From: Deltaproteobacteria bacterium
Lineage (GTDB): Bacteria; Myxococcota_A; JAADFL01
Direction of reading: 5' to 3'
DNA: 34,859 nucleotides
NCBI GenBank assembly: GCA_013152945.1
Contig: JAADFL010000077.1
Coordinates: forward strand, 1-34,859
Shown: positions 14,404 to 26,300 of the stretch, one piece after another
Layout: each line of letters opens with the position of its first letter
How positions within the stretch are numbered: the first letter of the stretch is position 1
Position numbers and translations under genes: made by a program
Notes under the pieces: model-generated
Seen by the model: only the letters and a program-made list of their open reading frames with translations
Told to the model about the DNA's origin: nothing
The model's database searches: none

Positions 14404-14721
14404 ATGAAGACCGGGGATTGCAAATTCGAGGTGAAAAAACGAACTCCCTCCAGGCTGCGTCCTGTGGAAGAAAGGATCAAAGATTTCGAACCGGCTGATC
14501 TCGGATTCGACGAGGAGGCTGCCATTGCAGAGGCAAATCGTTGCCAATCCACGGTCACATGCGAGGCATGCGACGTTTGTATACTCATCTGCCCCGACAT
14601 GTGTATTTCCAGGAATAGTAAGACCGGAAAAATCGAGATTGATCTCGACTACTGCAAGGGCTGCGGCCTGTGCGCAAAATTCTGTCCCAGGTCGGCTATA
14701 ACGATGGTGGAGCAGGTCTGA
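14404..14721 (+). CDS. korD: Di-[4Fe-4S] ferredoxin, delta-like subunit
   Basis: This 105-residue protein has two complete cluster motifs: C53-x2-C56-x2-C59-x3-C63 and C84-x2-C87-x2-C90-x3-C94. The preceding segment (about 20-50: RPVEERIKDFEPADLGFDEEAA..EANRC) resembles the linker that joins ferredoxin domains to GltD-like flavoproteins in other proteins, so this may be a detached domain of the upstream protein as well as an OorD-like subunit. It starts 4 nt after the flavoprotein stop, with a weak GAAGAG site, and is the last gene of the operon. Electron transfer from the KorB cluster is the expected role. Confidence 0.88.
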   Translation: MKTGDCKFEVKKRTPSRLRPVEERIKDFEPADLGFDEEAAIAEANRCQSTVTCEACDVCILICPDMCISRNSKTGKIEIDLDYCKGCGLCAKFCPRSAITMVEQV

Positions 14722-14847
14722 GCCTGTCTGCGCTTTCCAAGATTGCATCCCAAAGACTTGTGAAACAGGTTATTGAAAAGCAATGAGAGTACATCCTGTC
14801 TGAGTATTCCCGGGTACCATGACAATATCTCCTCTTGTAGCCCCTGA

Positions 14848-15804
14848 TTAATGGACACCCGGCCCATTTTCAGGAAATTTGCCGGTTTTGTTGTACTCTT
14901 TTACAGCCGGACAAAGAAATTGGGGCCAATCGGTTTGTAAAAGGTTCACTCCCTTATCTATGTAATCCTTCCATGCAGAGTAATCACCTGTTTCGGCCTG
15001 GTCATCTCCGTACCCGAGCACATCCTGTTGTATCTTCAAACCAGCGGCCTTCAATGCCTGGTTCATGGCAGGCCAGGGCCCGTCATGGCTCACTTCCACG
15101 ATGCAGAGTCCCGGCAGATCCTCTTTCAGCTTGTCGATACCCAGACTGCTGCCTATTGAAGGCATGACCATCAGCCGCGGTTCCTTGGCCGACATTTCCC
15201 CCAGCACGCTCGAGCTGCTATCCCTTACCAAGGCCTGGTCGAAGTAATCCCCCTTTTTTATCTCCGCTAATACCAGGTCCCATCTTTCGGTCTTTTTGTC
15301 CACGTACAACATGATGGAATATTCACGTGCAAGCGCCAGTGCCTGTGAAAACAACGGCACATGCTGTGTTTCAGGATTATTTGGATCAGCTCCCTTGAGC
15401 GTTAATTTTTGAATCTCTTCCAGGGTCAAATCACTCACTTCGCCCGTCCCGTCAGTCGTGGCATCCACGGACGAGTTGTGCATGAGCACCAGGTGGTCAT
15501 CCGCGGTATGCCGGACATCCACCTCTATCAGGTCCACTCCCAGCTCGGCTGCCGCACGAAATGCCGCTAACGAGTTTTCCGGAAAGCTTCCGGTATGGTA
15601 ACCGCGATGAGCTGCAACCATCACCCTTTTACAACCGGGATCCCGCAAGCACCCGGCCGGAGTCATGCTACTTTTACCGGAATCTTTTGTCCCGGCACAG
15701 CTCAATACCATGGGCACGATGGGTATCAAGAATAAAACAAGCAACCTTTTCAACAGGAAACCAGGCGGCTGCGCCGGAATCGGATTCGATATTTCCCCTG
15801 CCAT
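14848..15804 (-). CDS. Glycerophosphodiester phosphodiesterase, lipoprotein
   Basis: This 318-residue envelope enzyme splits glycerophosphodiesters into sn-glycerol 3-phosphate and an alcohol. The catalytic pattern is complete: His66-Arg67 (AAHRGYH), Glu76 (FPENS), Glu94 and Asp96 (IEVDVR), and His109 (LVLMHNS). A hydrophobic stretch (17-35) ends in VLSC with Cys36 as the lipidation site, so the enzyme is anchored in the cytoplasmic or outer membrane. The start lies 1 nt after the stop of the upstream glycosyltransferase; GGAGG 7 nt upstream lies inside that gene's end. It is convergent with the oxidoreductase operon, with a 126-bp gap and no clear hairpin terminator seen. A link to lipid or teichoic-like polymer turnover is plausible but not shown. 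Confidence 0.88.
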   Translation of the reverse strand: MAGEISNPIPAQPPGFLLKRLLVLFLIPIVPMVLSCAGTKDSGKSSMTPAGCLRDPGCKRVMVAAHRGYHTGSFPENSLAAFRAAAELGVDLIEVDVRHTADDHLVLMHNSSVDATTDGTGEVSDLTLEEIQKLTLKGADPNNPETQHVPLFSQALALAREYSIMLYVDKKTERWDLVLAEIKKGDYFDQALVRDSSSSVLGEMSAKEPRLMVMPSIGSSLGIDKLKEDLPGLCIVEVSHDGPWPAMNQALKAAGLKIQQDVLGYGDDQAETGDYSAWKDYIDKGVNLLQTDWPQFLCPAVKEYNKTGKFPENGPGVH

Positions 15805-15805
15805 G

Positions 15806-17314
15806 TTATTTCCTCCGTTGCTCCAAAGCGCTGCGCAAGTAAATATCGTATGATGTAAGGAGCGTTCCCTTGTCCCTTCTGGTCAAGTGGCCGATCCTCT
15901 TCAGTCTCCCCGGCTGTGACAGGCCCAAAGGGACATGGATTCCCGTCTCCCAGAGTATCAATGCAGCATCATCTTCACTCACCGGGTCCGGGTACAGGTC
16001 GAACTGGCTCTTTCTCCAGCCCGGTCCGAAAGCCCTTGGAGGGGAATGCTTTCGGTCATAGAAGGCCAGTATGGAAGCTTCCTGGTACCGCCGGGTGTAG
16101 AGTGGTAGATGCCCACCTTCAATTGTATCTCTTGCGTTCGAAACATCTCTTGCCAGCTCGTGCCAACCACGCAGCCTCGCGGTGGGATCTCTTTTTGGAG
16201 GTGTTGGTAGAAAAGGGCTCGCACTATGCACGTAGGCAATTGCCACCATGGTAAGTCCCATGGCAACGCCGAGCCATGCCGCCATCCTGGCGGTTCTGGC
16301 AAGCGATGGAGTCCTCAACCCCCACTTATACAACCCGATTACCAACACCATGGCTGCAGGCCACGCGACTGCCGGCCAGTTTGCTTCCAACTTCTTTGCA
16401 CAACCTGCGGCAAGGAAAAGCAGGAACGGTATCGCGAAGAAGTACCTGAAGAAGGCAGCGGGCTCGCCGGCTGCCCTGGCGAACCTTCTACTCGAAAAGG
16501 CGAACAGTGCGGTAAAAAAGATCAGCGGGTTCACCAAGAGGGCCTGCCCTGCCAGGAACTCGCCCAGGTTTTGGAAAAACCCGGAACCGGAGCCGCGTAT
16601 GATGTGCGCCGTCTGAAACCCCATGGAGACAAAGCCATGCTCTGCATTCCAGACAAGGTTCGGCAGAAAGACGACAAAGGCAGCGAGCAACCCAAGGTAT
16701 GGTCCGGGTTTCTTCAGGTGTTTCATTCTCTTTTTCGAAGACAACAGGTACGCCACCGCGGTTATACCCAGCAGGCCCGCGGTGTACTTTGAAAGGAGAG
16801 CGAGCCCTGCAAAAATACCGGCACTTAGCCATAGAGTCGTTCCGTCATGGTCCAAAGCTCTTGCAAGTAAATACAAAGAAGCCAGCCAAAAGAAGATCAA
16901 AGGCGCATCAGGAGTCGAAAGACATGCACCCGCAGAGAACAGCACGGTAGAATTAATCGCGATCACCACTGCCAGTCCCCACCTGGCAGAGCCCCACAGG
17001 TCTGTACATAGCTTGTATAACAGCAACTGACTTGAAGCACCGAGCAACAAGGCAGGCAGCCTGACTCCAAGCTCGCCCGGAACCATTCCGGAGAATAAGC
17101 CGACCAACCATGCGAGCATTGGAGGATGATCCAGGTAACCCCAGGCAGGCGATAAGGACCAGAACCAGTAGTAGGCTTCGTCAGGAGACAAATCAACACG
17201 AGCCGACCAAAAGGCTCTCAAAACCGTGGAAACGGCAACCAGCGCAAGCGCTGCATTGAGATAGGGCTTTTGTGACCCCTTCCATACACGATTCATATCG
17301 GCGGCTTCAATCAT
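15806..17314 (-). CDS. Multi-pass membrane glycosyltransferase of the GT39/GT83 (PMT/ArnT-like) type
   Basis: This 502-residue integral membrane protein has about 10-11 predicted hydrophobic helices in the first 370 residues and a soluble tail. The lumen/periplasm-facing acidic motif PDEAYYW (Asp45-Glu46) and GYLDHPP (59-65) are characteristic of polyprenyl-phosphate-sugar-dependent transferases of the protein O-mannosyltransferase/ArnT family. Acceptor and sugar cannot be told. The start is uncertain: ATG at 17314 lacks a good ribosome site and ATG at 17296 is an alternative. It lies 52 bp after the giant surface-protein gene on the same strand and 1 nt before the phosphodiesterase, so all three may be one operon. 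Modification of the giant protein's serine/threonine-rich modules is a testable idea. Confidence 0.85.
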   Translation of the reverse strand: MIEAADMNRVWKGSQKPYLNAALALVAVSTVLRAFWSARVDLSPDEAYYWFWSLSPAWGYLDHPPMLAWLVGLFSGMVPGELGVRLPALLLGASSQLLLYKLCTDLWGSARWGLAVVIAINSTVLFSAGACLSTPDAPLIFFWLASLYLLARALDHDGTTLWLSAGIFAGLALLSKYTAGLLGITAVAYLLSSKKRMKHLKKPGPYLGLLAAFVVFLPNLVWNAEHGFVSMGFQTAHIIRGSGSGFFQNLGEFLAGQALLVNPLIFFTALFAFSSRRFARAAGEPAAFFRYFFAIPFLLFLAAGCAKKLEANWPAVAWPAAMVLVIGLYKWGLRTPSLARTARMAAWLGVAMGLTMVAIAYVHSASPFLPTPPKRDPTARLRGWHELARDVSNARDTIEGGHLPLYTRRYQEASILAFYDRKHSPPRAFGPGWRKSQFDLYPDPVSEDDAALILWETGIHVPLGLSQPGRLKRIGHLTRRDKGTLLTSYDIYLRSALEQRRK

Positions 17315-17366
17315 TGAAATGAATGATCACGGTAGATTCAGGAACAGTCAACCAGTATTTGCCGGC

Positions 17367-20300
17367 CTACCTGGTGATCTGCCAAAGTGAAAGGCCCTGC
17401 TCGAAACCGCTTATATAAAGATTCGATCCCATTTGGCTGATTCCCTGCACGAAATCTATCTGGTCATCCTGAATTATCTTTTGTGGATTAGCCGGATCCG
17501 AAACATCCCAGACACGCAGGGTATTTCCCGTAAAGAGATATTTTCCCGAGCCGTAACACCTGTACACGTTGACACCGGTCACGGACTTAACCAGGACCGG
17601 AGCGGTAATAACGGAAATGTCATAGACCTTGAAACCAGAGCTGCCAAGTGCCAGGTAGGCATAGTCACCGTTTACATAGACTGATGTAACAGTGCCGCCG
17701 GGACTCACCGTTGCAGCAATTGAAAGGCTTGTTGGATTAGTCAAATTTACGATTTGATAATAACCAGGCATCCCAACATGGGCATAGCCACCGGAAACGT
17801 AGATATCACGGGCATTACTGTTGTTGAGCTGGACATAATCCAAATATTGTCCCGATGCCTGGCTGGCCGTCCTGTCACGCACATCCCAAATCTCGAGCCA
17901 TGAACGAAACACCGAGTTGTTATTGCGCAAAATCAAAAGGTAGTTGCCCCAGGCTTCGACATCATAGATCGTTCCTCCAGTAGTTACTGTACCAGTGTGC
18001 ACTGGAGAAAAATTATTTCCAATATTCATTATCCAAACCTGGTTGCTCGGCTGATTGAAAAAGGCATATTCTCCCTGGTTGTCCAATGCCAGCACGTTCG
18101 TGGAGTTTGCCGTATCACTAAATGCCGCCTCTTGGCTGATATCGTCCGGGTTCATCACATTTATCACGCGCAGGCGCGTGTCCTGCGACGATCCTCCTCC
18201 TGTGACTATATAGTTGCCATAGGCGGTGTTGGACCTGGTATCCTCCATTATTCCACTCGAGTACTCAACCCGTTCAGCCGTGGCTACCCTGAAGACATAT
18301 ATCGAGCTGCCGGACAAAGCGTACACGTATCCGCCGGAAAGCGCCACCTGGCTGAATGCGACACCACGGTACTGACCGACAAGCTCTACATGGGTTGGAT
18401 CCCGTATATCTAGGATATTCAATCCCTGCTTGCCCGGATAGTTGGTAACACAATACACATAGTTGCCGCCAACTTCGAAATCGGTACACCCGTCAAAAGC
18501 ACCACCTTCCAGAGTACCATAATAATATTCGTACATCTTGGTGTCGTCGCCGATAAACATGTAACGCCGGTACCTCTTGACTCTCTGGCCGCCTTTCTCG
18601 GTGTACTGAGTTTTACCGGTCAAATCAACGCCGGAATAACGCCAAATATTGTAATTGGTAGCCACGAACACGTACCCGTCCGCAGCCCAAATATCATTTG
18701 GCACACCTTCGTCAAAGGCGACTTCCAATTCTGTTGTCAAATAAGGCCCAGTGGTACTGTTAAATGAGAATTTGCCAATTTTCCATCCAGGACTGGAGTT
18801 ATCCCAGTACACTCCATAGGCATAGTTACCCTGCGGATAGAAACCTTTAAACGCCTTATTCGGTTCGTCATTGTAATCCCATGAATACAAATTACGTGGC
18901 GTACTCCGTAAGGCCTGTATACCGGCGTCAGAATAATCAATGGCGTAAATGTAGCGCCCCCACGGAATCAGCCGTCCTCCCTTTCCATTTGTCGACCATG
19001 TATGTGAACTCAACTGTTTCAATGAAGTGGGATCGGAAGCATCTATGGCGACCGCCTCGGTTCCATTTGATACATACAGGTATTCACCCTGCACTGTGAT
19101 GGAACTTGCATTTGCAATCGTAGTGAAAACTGATTCCAGTTCCGGAGAAACCCGGTTGGGTCGCGCCTCGACCGATCCACCAAGGGCAGAGGCATTAGGC
19201 CCTGGATCGCTCGTGTCGTCATAGGCATCGATGGACACGTAGAATCCTATTCCATTGGACAACCCGGTAAGCGTAAAAGAAGTGAGGTTACCCACATCAA
19301 TCGGGCTCTGGCCTTCGTTTGCAAACGTCCCGGTGTACAATGATTTGTCGGTCCCATTGTATTCATAATCATAGTATATGCGATAACCTTGCACATCACT
19401 GGCGGATGATGAAGCCCATTTCAAGGTAACTGCGTGATCCCTGTTTATCACCTCGTTTATCACCATTGAAGGCGGCGCAGTAGAATCCTCCTTGATGGTC
19501 ACCCAACCTGGATCACTGGCGTTCAGGGCATTGTCGACCGCACGTATCTGCAAGACGTTGTCCATATCCTGCGTAAGGTTGAAACTGAAAATCGTGTTCG
19601 TCTCCAAAGTTGAACAAGACGTCCAACTTGGGTATGAGCTTCCTCCCTTGCATTCCCAACGAAGGAAGTGGGTGTCAACATCCGGAACATTGGTGCGGGT
19701 CACAGAAATGCTTGCGCGATTCACCTTTTGAGATGGAGTAATTACCTGCGGCGCATCAGGAGGTGTCATATCCAGTACCAGGCTTACCGAGTCGGTATTA
19801 CTCAAATTTCCCGCCTGATCTCTGCACACCGCACTGACCGTGTAACTATTGTCAACGGCCGGCAGCGAATATGACTTGTAGTAAGAGTAGGGTTCCCATG
19901 GTTCCGTATCACAATTTCCGTCATGGGTCAGACACACTTCATAGCAGCCAGTCGAATCTATTCTTAGGGACAGCAGGGATTCGGCGCAATATTCCGTGCC
20001 TGCATACAAATTGCATCCATCCAGGTAGAGTTGCGTAATGCTCGGAGCCTGGGTATCCAGAACAATAGTATCCGATACGATACCACTCTGGTTACCGGCC
20101 TGGTCCAGGAACATTACATAAACCGTCTTCTGCCCGTCGCCGAAAGTGAGTTGCCAGTTTGAATAGGATCCGAGGTTGGTGGTCTGGGTGTACGAGCTGA
20201 AATTCGGATAATTGGATATCCGTGCCACATACGCATCGCCCTGATAACCATACGTGAGATCGACGCGTCTTTGAGAATCGTTCGTGTAGCCCGCCCCACC

Positions 20301-23300
20301 GTCGATTGATACAAAGCTGGCTGACGGCGGCGTCTGATCCAGTGTAATCTCAGTGGTGTTCGTCCCCAGTGCCTCGTTTCCGGCCTCGTCTCTGCATTTG
20401 ATGTACACTCTCTTGTTGCCGTCGTTGGAACTCAATACCCAATCCTGATTGTTGACAGCAGGTTGCCAACTCGCGCCTCCGAAGTTGGGATCCTCGGATA
20501 ATATGATATCGGCAACCGCAGTCGTATCGTCTGCATAGGCTATGGCCAACGCCTTTACACGTTCGTTGGTAGGCGTTGTCAGGTCATTGAATTCAACGGA
20601 GCAGGTACTTGGCCCGAGCGTATCCAGAATGATATCGTCTGAAAAGCCCGGACTCACGTTTCCTGCACGGTCCCTGTAACGAACATAGGTCTTTACCTTT
20701 CCATCAGGCTGGCTCAACGAATACGTCAATGTGTCCACCGCATCTTGGAACACACCGTAACTGTTGAATGTTTCGCCCAATTTCATATCCAGTATTCCAC
20801 TGACATCATCACTATAGGACATGGACAGGCTTACAATGTTGTTATTTGTAAATTCATCATTCTGGTTGATTGTTATACCACCTGCAGGCGCTTCGACGTC
20901 CAAAACAATACTTGAAGAAGCTGTGCTCACATTTCCTGCATAGTCACGAACAGTCACGTACACAGGCCTGCTTCCCTGTATATCCGTGCAATCAACTCCG
21001 GGTACAAGCCCACAAGCATCAATGTTGACACTACCGAGTGTAGACACCTGATTACACCAATCGGAAGAAAGGTCCCGGTCAAAACCATTGCTGTTCCTGC
21101 CACAGGTCGTGGCATCACATAGGAGTTGCTTGTCCGCGGTCCATCCAGTACCCACGGGAGGAGCAGGCGGCGAAGTTCCAAAGGCGATATAATCCACTAC
21201 TTCGCCTTCACCATTCCTTAATACGCCGTATCCATTTCCGGTCTGCCACAAACAGTTGGCGCCGAAATACAGGTGATCTTGCGTGTTGACACCAGTCCCT
21301 TCATCCAGGATGACATACTGTTGCGGTTGCAAAGTAAAATCGGGCAGAGACCATACAACCGAATTGGTGGTAATAGCGCATTCAAACGTCCAACCTGTAA
21401 GATCGACCGGGTATCCCGTTTCATTTAACAATTCAGCCTGGTCGGGGTTATCAGTGAAAATCTCGTTTATTATCACACCGCTTGTCCTGCAAGTAGGTGT
21501 AACAGGGTCCACCAAGTCAAAGGCGGGAACTGTTCCTGCAAACGGGGCCCAAGTCCCGGAGAAACTCCCGGTCCGGCTCAGCTCCATTTTTTCGGCTCCG
21601 CTACCTCCAAGATCGTTTACATTTATTGCCAGATCCACGATCCGTTCCTTCGTATAATTCGAATCGGCGCCGTCAGGCCCTGTGCCGGTAATAGTCATGT
21701 CCACTATTGGAGGCAGCGTGTCCAGGGTTATCTGGCCTGAAGGATTGGGCGCTGCGTTCACATTGCCGGACCTGTCCCTCACCTTTACATACAAGCTCTT
21801 GACTCCATCGCCGCCGCTCAAGGTCCACGAAAACATGTCCTGGTAGTCCTGCCAGGAAGCACCTGCAAACACGGGCGACTCGGACACCATCATCTGTTTC
21901 AACTGGTCGTCGTCGCTGAAACCGGAAAGACTCACCGTCACACCCCGGTCCCGCGTATAGCTCGTGCTCGGACCCCCTGCGCCAAGACCATTCAAGGTAA
22001 CCGTCCCGGCAACAGGAACCTGCGTATCCACGTGCACTGTCGCCACTTCCGGCGCGGAAAGATTCTGCGCAGCATCAGCAACCGTAACCCTTACATTGTG
22101 AGGACCGTCCCCGCTCGAAAGCTTCAACAATCCACTATGATTCGTCCCATAATCAGACCATACGCCCACGGGCAGGTATCCTGCTCCCCCGTCTATCACA
22201 TCCCCGTCTATCAATATCTTGTCGCAATACGTATCCTGGCAATCAACGTCTATGTTCAAATCATGGCTGTTCGTGTAATAAACTTCACCATCCTTGTTCA
22301 ACCCCGGCAGGCTCAAAGTAACCTTCGGCACCTGCGTGTCCTGGTAAACATCCACGGAACCACACGCATTCTCCTGGCGGTTCCCTGCCTGGTCTTTCAA
22401 CCTCACATATACTGTGTGAACCCCATCCCCGGACGTCAGGTTCACCCGCCCTATCTCGGTAAAGCTCACCCACGAAGCACCCGTAAACCCGGAATTCTCC
22501 GATGCCTCGTAATATTGAACCCCGGATACATTGTCATTCACTCCCATCTGGAAATCCACGAACCCGCTGTTCACATACATCGTCCCATCTACAAGATTGC
22601 CGTTCACTACCGTCAGCGTGCACGGACTGTCAGGGGCCGTCGTATCAAGGTATATGTCGGACGATGTATACAAAAGCGGTGACTGGTTCCCTGCATTGTC
22701 TCGAAGGGCCATAAACACCATCTTTTGGCCGTCCGTGGAATTGTCCAGGAATATCTGCGCTGTCTGTGAATACGGCTGCCAGGACAAGTTGGCCGGGAGT
22801 AATGTTGCATCCTCTGTAAACGCCATGTCGGCGATTCCACTCAGCTCGTCGAACCCGTTTATCGACAGGTCCACCATGGCATCGGACGTGTACATGCTCC
22901 CATCATTTATCGTAAAGTTGCCGGACGATGGCGTCATGTCGATCAGGATGTCGTCCATCCCCGTTTCCTTGTTACCTGCACTGTCCATCACCTGAACGAA
23001 CAATGACTTGTAACCGTTCGGATCAACACAATCGGATTGCAAAAGTCCACAATCACCGACATTGGATGAAGCTATGCTCTCTGCCTGCTGGCACCAGTCA
23101 TCACTACGGTTACGGTCGAATGCAAAACTCGTCCTGCCGCAATCATCGGAACAACTCAAAACTGCGCTCTCGCTCCACCCGCTCGAATCATTGCTAGTTA
23201 CCTGGCTGCCGTTCCAGCGCACGAAATCAACCTCCTGGCCCGCTGCATTCTTGACAACCAGCGCACCGGCATCCGAAGTCGTGCTACCCCAACCACAAGC

Positions 23301-26300
23301 GGAATCCATGTACAGGTAATTATCCGTGCTGCTGCCGCTACCCTCGTCTATCACCATGTACGACCATGCCGGTATCACTGCTGAAGGCAATGTCCAAACC
23401 ACATCGGGAGCTGACGGATTCTGTCCCACCCAGCACTCCAGCTTCCAGCCTTTCAACTGGACATCCATTGACGTCGCATTGTAAAGCTCAACACGATCAG
23501 GCTCCCCAAGATCCACCTCGTTCGCAACCACAAGGGTCCTGCACGTTGATACCGAAGGATCCATTATGTCATAGCCCGGAACTATATCGGCGTAATCCTG
23601 CCACGCTCCACTAAACTCGCTCGTCCTGGACAGCCGCATCTTGTACGGCGCCGACGTCTCGTCCACGGCACCTATATCCAATGTCACTTTCCTGCTCCTG
23701 CTCACGTCGGGATCCTGACCATCGAGCCCTCTCCCATAGATCGTCAACGGTATCTGAGGCCCGCCGGTGTCAAGAACTATCCCGGCCATGGATGCCGCAC
23801 TCTCGTTGCCTGCATTGTCCCTCACAACTCCGCATACAACCTTGTCACCATCTCCACTCGTCAATGAAAAAGACGAACTCGCCTTATACTCCTCCCATGT
23901 CCCGGATGGAACCGGATCACACGTGCCAAAGGCGTCTTCCCAAATAAGCATCTGGCCAAGACCGCTCGGTCCGCTGTCCGACGTACTCTTGAAATTCACC
24001 GTAATGTTGCGGTCACGCGTATACTGCGAAGCAAGACTTGCATCCGCAGCCAATCCCATAAGCTCTATTGAACCTATGCTCGGTGAAGTATCGTCCCTTA
24101 CAACGCTGTCAGACTCGGGCCCGGCCACATTCCCGGCTGAATCCCGGAAATATGCAATAACCGTCTTGCTCCCTTCTCCGTCGCTCAATGTAACAGGCTT
24201 TGAAGAACTCTTGACCTGCCAGCCGGGGCTCGATGCACTCGTGCAGTCAGGACTCGGAGGACTCGCTATATCTCCCGTTATACATACAAACTTGACACCA
24301 ACCGCAGACAGGTGGGCCGTCACACTCGCCCCACTTACGTAATCGCCAGGCTCCAGCGTTATCGATGCATTCTCCGGAGATGTGGTATCCAACACTATGT
24401 CATCCCGACGTATGGTCTCGTTGCCCGCAGCATCCACGAACTTGATGAACACGTCCTTGGTCCCGTCGCCACTCCCTATGTCCCAACTATTGTAGACGTT
24501 CGGATTGGTCCCGGAATCAAAGGCAAGCTCGGTCGGACTCGAAAATGTCCCCTCGTTCGACGCATACACCTTGTCCACACCGTTTTCGTCTGTGCCGAAA
24601 TACCTCAAGGTAACACTGCTGCTCGTGGTAAAAACAGCATCACTATTTATGTTGAACATCGTTACCTGGGGCGCCGTCGTGTCAAGAATTATACTGTCCG
24701 TCACCTTCTCGCTGTTCCCGGCGGAATCCCGCAAACACGCATACACCGTCTTCATTCCGTCCCCGGAGGACAACGTCCATGCCATTCCATCGCTGTACGC
24801 ACCATACAGAGCAGTCGCACAGTTCACGTCCGTGTTCGATACTGACACCTCGCTCACGTCAGCCGCAGCACTGAACGTCAACTGCACGGACGTATCATTC
24901 GTATACGTCGCCCCGGAATCTATGCTCAACGCACCTCCGGTAGGTGACACGTTGTCCAATATTATCGAGTCATTCGCAGAACTCGAATAATTCCCTGCCT
25001 TGTCCTTGTAACGAACATACACCGTCCGGCTCTCGCCATCCACGTTCGTAGGCGAATTCAGCGCCCAGCCGGAAAGCACGGCCGTATAATCGTAAGAAAC
25101 CTCCTCGCCCGAGAATGCTCCCGTGTTGCTCACCTCCACCGTGTCCAGGCCGCTCATGGTGTCGCTCGCACCAAGGTACAAGTCCACCTCCCCATTCGCA
25201 TCATTCGTATACTCGACATCATTGTCGATCATGACATACGGCCCATTGGGTGACGTAACATCGTATATTATGCTGTCGTTCACCACAGAACTCTCGTTCC
25301 CGGCCGCATCCTTGAACTTCACATATATGGTCTTCTCGCCGTCATCCTTGTCCGCAAGGGCATACGTATAACTCGTTACATAGGCTATCCAACCCGTGCC
25401 CGTGGCGAACGTCGGCTCCTCGGAGATACTCATATCAGTCGCATTCAACACGGATAACGTCAGATCAAGCTCTCCCAGCGCATCATTGTTGTACAACGAA
25501 CCTCCTTCTACCACCACGCTCGGAAGCTGAGGCGCTACCGTGTCCACGTGGATGGAGTCGTTTTCGCATGGCGAGGAGATGTTGCCGGCATCGTCCTTGA
25601 ACACCACCGATACGGACTTCGTTACCCAATCACCGCCGTCGTCCAGTACCCAGTCGACATCGCCTGCATAAGCCTGCCAGCTCCCGCCGCTGCAGGCGGC
25701 GCCCTGACTTATCTTCATATAAGTAGCCCCGACAGAGCTTACGGTCAGATGCACCGATGTATCCGCGGTATAGGCATCTCCGTCGTTTATCACCACGCTG
25801 CCGCTGCTTGGCGCAACATTGTCCAAGGTTATCGTGTCACTGTAAATCGCGCTCTCGTTTCCAGCGGCGTCCACGAACTTCACGCTAACGGTCCGCGTAT
25901 CTCCGTCCACATTCGCGGGACTCGAAAGCACCCAATCCACTATCAGGGTCCTGTAGCTCATCTCGCTCCAAGTGCTCCCGTCATTGCTGACCAGAACCTT
26001 GGCAAGTCCGCTTGTGGTATCACTCGCACCAAGCGTAAGGTCCACCTTGCCGTCCGCAGCAGTGCAATAAGTGGCGCCCGAGTCTATGCTGACTATCCCG
26101 TCCGAAGGCGCTGTAACGTCGTGAACAATGGAGTCGCTGACCACCTCGCTCTCGTTCCCAGCAGCGTCCTTGTACCTTACGAAAATCGTCTTGTCTCCTT
26201 CACCCGTATCGACCAACGAGTATGTATACGTAGTGGAGTAGGAGATCCATCCCGTGCCCACGGAAAAATCCTGCTTCTCCGCAATATTCATCTCGCTCGC

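Noticed and set aside
14722-14847. Terminator between the convergent oxidoreductase operon and phosphodiesterase
   Set aside because: No stem followed by a T-run on either strand was found in the 126-bp gap.
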